64,000 nt of DNA from Acanthaster planci. Its lineage: Eukaryota > Echinodermata > Asteroidea > Valvatida > Acanthasteridae. A program made the translations under genes and the position numbers. The stretch covers positions 530,372 through 594,371 of the forward strand of contig NW_019091418.1 of the NCBI RefSeq assembly GCF_001949145.1. Reading direction: 5' to 3'. Under the pieces are notes generated by a model, which searched no databases, was not told the origin of the DNA, and saw only the letters and a program-made list of their open reading frames with translations. The first letter of the stretch is position 1, and every line of letters starts with the position of its first letter. Positions 59,171 to 64,000 of this stretch are shown here, piece after piece.

Positions 59171-61288
59171 TTAACCTTTCCCTTTGTTGATTACAATTTC
59201 CACGAGCAGCGACACCAACGGCAGAAACGAGATTAATCCCAAGATGATGAATGCCATGTGGTAGCTTCCAGTCTGATCGAATATCCAACCTGGTAAATAG
59301 TGCAAGATGAGTTACTCAAGGGTGTATTCTGCCAGGTAGCGGTAGAAGAATCGTTTCATTTTAGAGATATTCAAGAAACATTTATCCTTTTGCCCATCTC
59401 ATATCCCAGACGCCCTAACAAAGCTATGGGAAGGAAAAACATATCTTTTATGCATTATTTTCTTTTTAATGTTAAAGATGTTTCTTGTCCGTCAAATAAA
59501 TACTGGTCCTTTGCTATGTTTAATCTCAATCTCAGCAAAGTAAAAAAAACTCGTCAGTATTCGAGTATTCCTTACCAGGGAAGAATCCGAAAGTGATTTG
59601 AATAATAGCAGTCAGTAAGTCCATCCAGCTGAAAGCGGACACCAGTTCTTCGGCTCCAAGCAGTTCCCGGGTGTAAATGTCAACAAGTGATGCCTTTGCC
59701 CCAAAGAAGCCATCATAGATGACGGCGTTGCCAATCATCAACCAGAAGGAGTTCGCCCAGGGAAGCGTCAATAGAGCCAAACCGCAAATTGTGATTGAAA
59801 TTAGCACAGCCAATCGTAGCTTCAGCCAGCCTTGGTCCACCATTAACCCCAATAGAATCCTAATAACCAGATTCCCTATCCCCGCGGCTGTGGTGAACGT
59901 CACGGCCTCGTACCCAGAGAAACCTTTCGATTTGGCATAAGCGATGAAGTATATCAGCCAAAGGGTGCCCGCGAAGACATGTCCCACGTAAACAAGGGCT
60001 GCTATCCAGAATGCAGCGCGTCTGAAAACTGCGCCGCCGAAAAGATTACCACGAGCCTGCACAGCGTCCTTAAGGATGCGGAGTAGGGATTTCTTCTCAG
60101 CAGCAGCGCTTTCTTGATCGTCTAACGATGGCCCCTTCGCACTTGAGATGATTGGTAGGTAGTCGTCCCGCCCCTCTGCTGATGGCGGTGGTGGTCTTAG
60201 CAGGAGGCCACATACACCAAGATGCATGCTGATAGCCCCAAGCAGTAGCATGGCACCTCGCCAGCCGTAAGTATCTAAAAGCACTTGAGTGAACGGAGCA
60301 AAGATCAAGCCCACTGCGTCTCCTGCGGTCGCAATCCCATTCACTGTTGCATAGTTCGTGGTGAAATAACGACCCGTCATGGCTCTCGATAAAATATTGG
60401 GGATCACCAAACCAGGCCCTGCATATTAAAACAAAGCCTATGAAAAAAAATTCCATGCTGAGCTCTGATGCTCAGTTCGATCAAAGGCACCACGCTGTAC
60501 GAGACCTTAAAAAATACGAAGAATGCCCAAGTGCCGAAAGATATTTTAGCGGAAGCTTTTAAACAATGGGCACGCACTATTCAGTTCACTTCGAACAACT
60601 GCTTTTCAACACACCAATGACAAGCAAACACTCGATCAAGGCTGATCAGCTTGGGAAATGCTTATTACATGTATTAATCGGAACAAAGAAAACTACATAC
60701 CAGCGACTACGCACAGGACAAGTGTCATCTGTAGCGTGCCAGTCAAGAAGGAGGACACGATAACAGACGCCCCTAAGAGGAATCCGCAGACTGTCACCAC
60801 GATGCTGGTACCAAACAATACATCCAATGGCCTTGATAACAGACCTGCATAGGACGTGATGACATAGCAATTAGCATGTCTTCTCGTGGATGAGGAAACA
60901 TTTGAAGACTCTTTTTGCTAACATTTTGAACAAAGTAGAGCTGTACATCTACATCATATGCCACTTTCATACTTGACCTTGCACTTGACCTTGTACTTGA
61001 CCTTGCTACATTCATCAGACGTTTCGAAAAATTTGTAAGCGTGCTTAATTACAGTTAACTGACCTTTACTAAAACGTATATGTATTTACCTGCTACACTG
61101 CCAACGGCAGTAATAGTCGCTATCAATCCACCAATCATCCACGTGTCGGCCTTGAATTGCTCTTGAAGCGTTGGCAGCATCACCCCTAGACCTTTGAGGA
61201 GTCCTGTCCATAGCAGCCAGTCGATATGGACACAGAGGACGGCATACCAGCCTGCGTTAGGACAACCTGAGCCGCACTGGACACCCAT
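59171..61288 (-). CDS. SLC16-type monocarboxylate transporter
   Basis: Four minus-strand exons join in frame: 61090-61288, 60701-60844, 59576-60418 and 59171-59289, all with GT-AG borders and phase-1 introns. They give 434 residues plus stop, a usual size for this major-facilitator family of plasma-membrane carriers for lactate-like acids and related substrates. TM1 begins at GWYAVLCVHIDWLLW, where DGGWGW is usual. A conserved lysine sits in GLLKGLG. The segment YFTTNYATVNGIATAGDAVG corresponds to the family motif after TM4. A central loop of about 50 residues (from RPPPPSAEGRDDYL) separates six plus six helices. TM8 reads GIGNLVIRILLGLMVDQG, with the family arginine but Asn where Asp is common. 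The final exon encodes TM12 and a short KGKG end. ATG 61288 has the better context (ACGATGG); an in-frame ATG at 61318 would add ten residues. Confidence 0.9.
60971..61006 (-). promoter_or_regulatory. Three tandem nuclear-receptor-like half-sites in transporter intron 1
   Basis: Three 12-base units of ACTTGACCTTGC (one with T at the end) give, on the minus strand, three direct CAAGGTCAAG sites. AAGGTCA preceded by C resembles the extended half-site bound by monomeric receptors of the ERR/FTZ-F1 type. The base usually T or C at the next upstream position is G or A here, so the fit is partial. It may be a simple repeat. Confidence 0.35.
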
Positions 61289-64000
61289 CGTTAAGACTTG
61301 TCTCACGATAGATGCCATCAGCGTGTAATATGACACCTTACCAGTGATCCAGGCGACCAAAGATAGGTTAATGTCAGCCTTAAAAAGACGGGCGTCTGTC
61401 TGCTTTGGCTCGTTCAGTTACTGGTGGTTTTATATTTATGGGAGGTTTTTACAACTGTTGGATAAACGGTACATACGATACCTGAATAAATACTACCATC
61501 GGTCAGCCGTGTGATTTGAATTGTTCTGTCCGATGCACTTCGCACACAGTTTATCAGATCCATGATTGAAGTAGCTCTTTGGGTCAAACGATAAATGCAC
61601 CCCATAGCGCTACGCACAATTGTCCTGTTGATAGTTTTGGTTAGTGGTATGAAATTAAGTAAATTGGACACAATTGTGATGTTCTTGTACATTCTCAGAA
61701 TGTTTTGAAAATACGAAACTAAAACCATACAGTTATTGGTAACAGTAAGATTTTCTTTACTGCACTTCGACATATTGGATATATTTATCGTGTCGAGTTC
61801 CCGAAGACTGTTTCATTCCCGTCACCGAAGTTGCTTTACTTTTCGTTGAAAGTTTAGCATTAAAACACAGAGTTTAACAGTGAAACGTATGACAATTCTG
61901 AGTGATAAAGATAACATCGTCTGTAGCATGACACAAAATAAATCTGGGGCAAATCGATAAAAGCAATAGCTCTGGGCCAGTTATACACTAAGTACACCAC
62001 CGACCAGCTTGGATGGTTTCATGGTTACATGTACTTGTCGTCACGGCACATTTGGCGAGAAGTAAGTGTACTAGTGAGTGCATTGAAAAGCACTGTAAGG
62101 GATCAGTGTCCGAGTCTGTGTCACAATATGCCCCCCCCCGCACAAGGCCAATGGACATAAAGGATTTAGCTATTGTCAATTGTTTGTAGGTCACTGTCAG
62201 TATTCAAGCATGACCTCGAACTAATTTGGCACTACATGTGAATGCATTCAGCTAACCAGAGTTTGTGTCACTTGTATCACTGTCCCACTGTACATTTTTT
62301 TTTTTACATGGAGAATGCAGTGGTGGCGCTTCAGTGTAAGCACGTACATCTAAAACCCTTTCACGGCAGGGACTGCAAACGCCGCAGCATTGTGTGAGGA
62401 TTAGTGCGTACCGCACGGTCTATTCACCATGCAACGGCTGGTTCAGTGGGGCCTGCTGCTAAACAGAGCTTTGAATACTGGGCAGCCCACACTCGCGGTC
62501 AAAATAATACCGCCGGAATTCTTGTTTGCCTTAAGGTGTGCACTGAACCAATTCAAGTTCAATTGAAAATAGTGTAAAATCAACGAAGTTTGGAACCCCA
62601 TGGCAGGTAACTGAAGTCCCTGATGAGGTCTCTAAAAAAAATGTGTTTGGTCCTTAAATCTTTAATTTTTAGTAGGATAACCAATGATTTTTTGTAATTA
62701 TACGCCAAAAACAAACTCACCCCCCAGAAAAAGTGAATGTCCCCAAGTCTTCTCAGCGGCTATTTTTCAATTGACATCTCTCACTTGTCTTCCTTGGGCT
62801 CTTCTGACAAATTATCACTTTTTTGTTTGCTTTGCCCCCAGATGGGTGCTTCTGAATCTACAGAGATGATCCTAGGCCTTACTGACAGAATCCCACAATT
62901 TCCTTGCCTAAATAGACCACTCTTTTCGAAAGAATCAATAAGGATATGCGCCTCAGCCTGGCAGAGAATTTTCCTTGAATTGGACCTCAGGAGGTGTGCA
63001 TGGCTGTCATTATGCCGGTCAACGGTTTTGCTACACAGGATATGCACATAGAAGGCTTCCCTGCGGCACAGAAGAGCTGCCCTGCAAGATAGAACCTCTG
63101 TTACACCCTGCAGACATTTGGTCCCTTTCCAACCATATTCATTCACCCAATTGTTCTTGCGCTACCAGTGGAGTCCCCAATTCGCTTTCAAAATCTGCAG
63201 CCCTTTGCAACACACACCTCTGCATCTTTGATGTCACATGAAGAGTCCACCGTGTGTTTTTGGGAGGAAGCAATTTTTATTGTGCGTATTAAAATCTATC
63301 AGTAAATTTGGTCATTTTAATGATATTACATTCAATTAGATAAGGAAATAAAAATTCGTTTAAAGGATAAGGACCTGTACTGATTTGAAACACCTTTCAG
63401 TTGGGTGAATTGAAAAAAAGAAGAAAATCAACTAGAAAATGAAAAACACAATTTGTAATGGAGCTGTCTGTGCCTATAAAAAGGTCAAAAATCGTATGAA
63501 TGCATAAATTATGGTTGCAAAATATGATTTTCAGACTATACCAAAACTTCATTTACAATCCGTTATAAAGATGAGGTAATGGTGCTGCAAAAGTATTGAC
63601 AGAATATTTAGATTAACAACATTAATGCACGAAAAAGGTTTTGATGTGTTATAAGACCCCGATTGCCAAAGGTAATAGGGACTTAGTCAATGACATCACC
63701 ACACTGGAAGAGAGTATCAATTTATTTCAAAGAGTAATAGTCGCCGAAATGCCTGTATTTTTGTTCTGCGGTACCGGGGGGGGGGGGTTGATACGCGCAC
63801 TGTATTATCAGCCACAGATGTGATTGGCAAATGGTGTAGTTTCGAGTTTTCCTTGCTTATCTCACCAGAACCCGACCGGCAAGTATGATATATACGAAAT
63901 ATTGCCCAGTGATTGAGCAAAGCTAAGTTTAATATACCCAGCAAGAAATGAGACCGAGGGATACCCCCTCCAACATGTCCAATCCCTATACACATTCCAC
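61289..64000. other. Upstream region of the transporter gene and right edge
   Basis: The 5' end of the transporter transcript should lie here, but I see no clear promoter. A 119-codon minus-strand frame at 61414-61773 and overlapping frames on both strands at 62737-63241 (up to 121 codons, GC-richer than the flanks) show no domain that I recognise. The latter may be a transposon relic. A run of twelve G lies at 63776-63787. Confidence 0.4.

Noticed and set aside
62737-63241. Overlapping frames of 88-121 codons on both strands near the right edge
   Set aside because: No family signature on either strand and no convincing splice sites; noted only as a possible transposon relic.

Overview
The window looks like nuclear DNA of an invertebrate animal. 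Genes are split into short exons with GT-AG introns, most reading frames are far below 300 bp, and introns and intergenic DNA are AT-rich and full of decayed repeats, tRNA-derived elements and minisatellites. A marine deuterostome such as an echinoderm is my best guess. That guess is an inference, because nothing here fixes the species.

Left third (about 0.9-18.6 kb): three tandem minus-strand genes, A (891-2732), B (5776-8290) and C (14529-17624), encode secreted NTF2-like (SnoaL/DUF4440-type) proteins. The exon pattern is signal peptide, two symmetric phase-1 exons, a fourth exon and a short last exon. B and C lie in a duplicated block of 4.4-5 kb (5325-9745 and 13555-18565) and each gives 185 residues. 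A is an older paralogue whose last exon I cannot find. Between A and B lies an orphan cysteine-containing terminal exon (3864-4108). A SAM-like exon fragment lies at 11577-11749.

Middle (18.6-33.4 kb): no confident gene. It holds a tRNA-derived SINE (20.2-20.4 kb), a 60-bp minisatellite (21.9-22.4 kb), a 19-bp minisatellite (27.2 kb), and a diverged tandem duplication (about 23-25.2 and 25.8-28.2 kb) with candidate minus-strand terminal exons.

33.4-43.5 kb: one minus-strand gene with very long introns encodes a small secreted single-EGF-domain protein of about 95 residues, with a polyadenylation signal at 33483. Its introns hold a 210-bp fold-back element with a tRNA B-box at its centre and other palindromic DNA.

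Right part (43.8-64 kb): candidate orphan exons, a frameshifted CACTA/EnSpm-type transposase relic (47.4-48.6 kb), two copies of one repeat in inverted orientation 7.2 kb apart (50.9 and 58.4 kb), an 83-bp minisatellite, and a complete four-exon minus-strand SLC16-type monocarboxylate transporter gene (59171-61288, 434 residues).

The genes do not form one pathway. The most distinctive content is the secreted NTF2-like cluster with uneven divergence between its youngest copies, and the compact EGF peptide gene. All splice models are read by eye, without transcript support.
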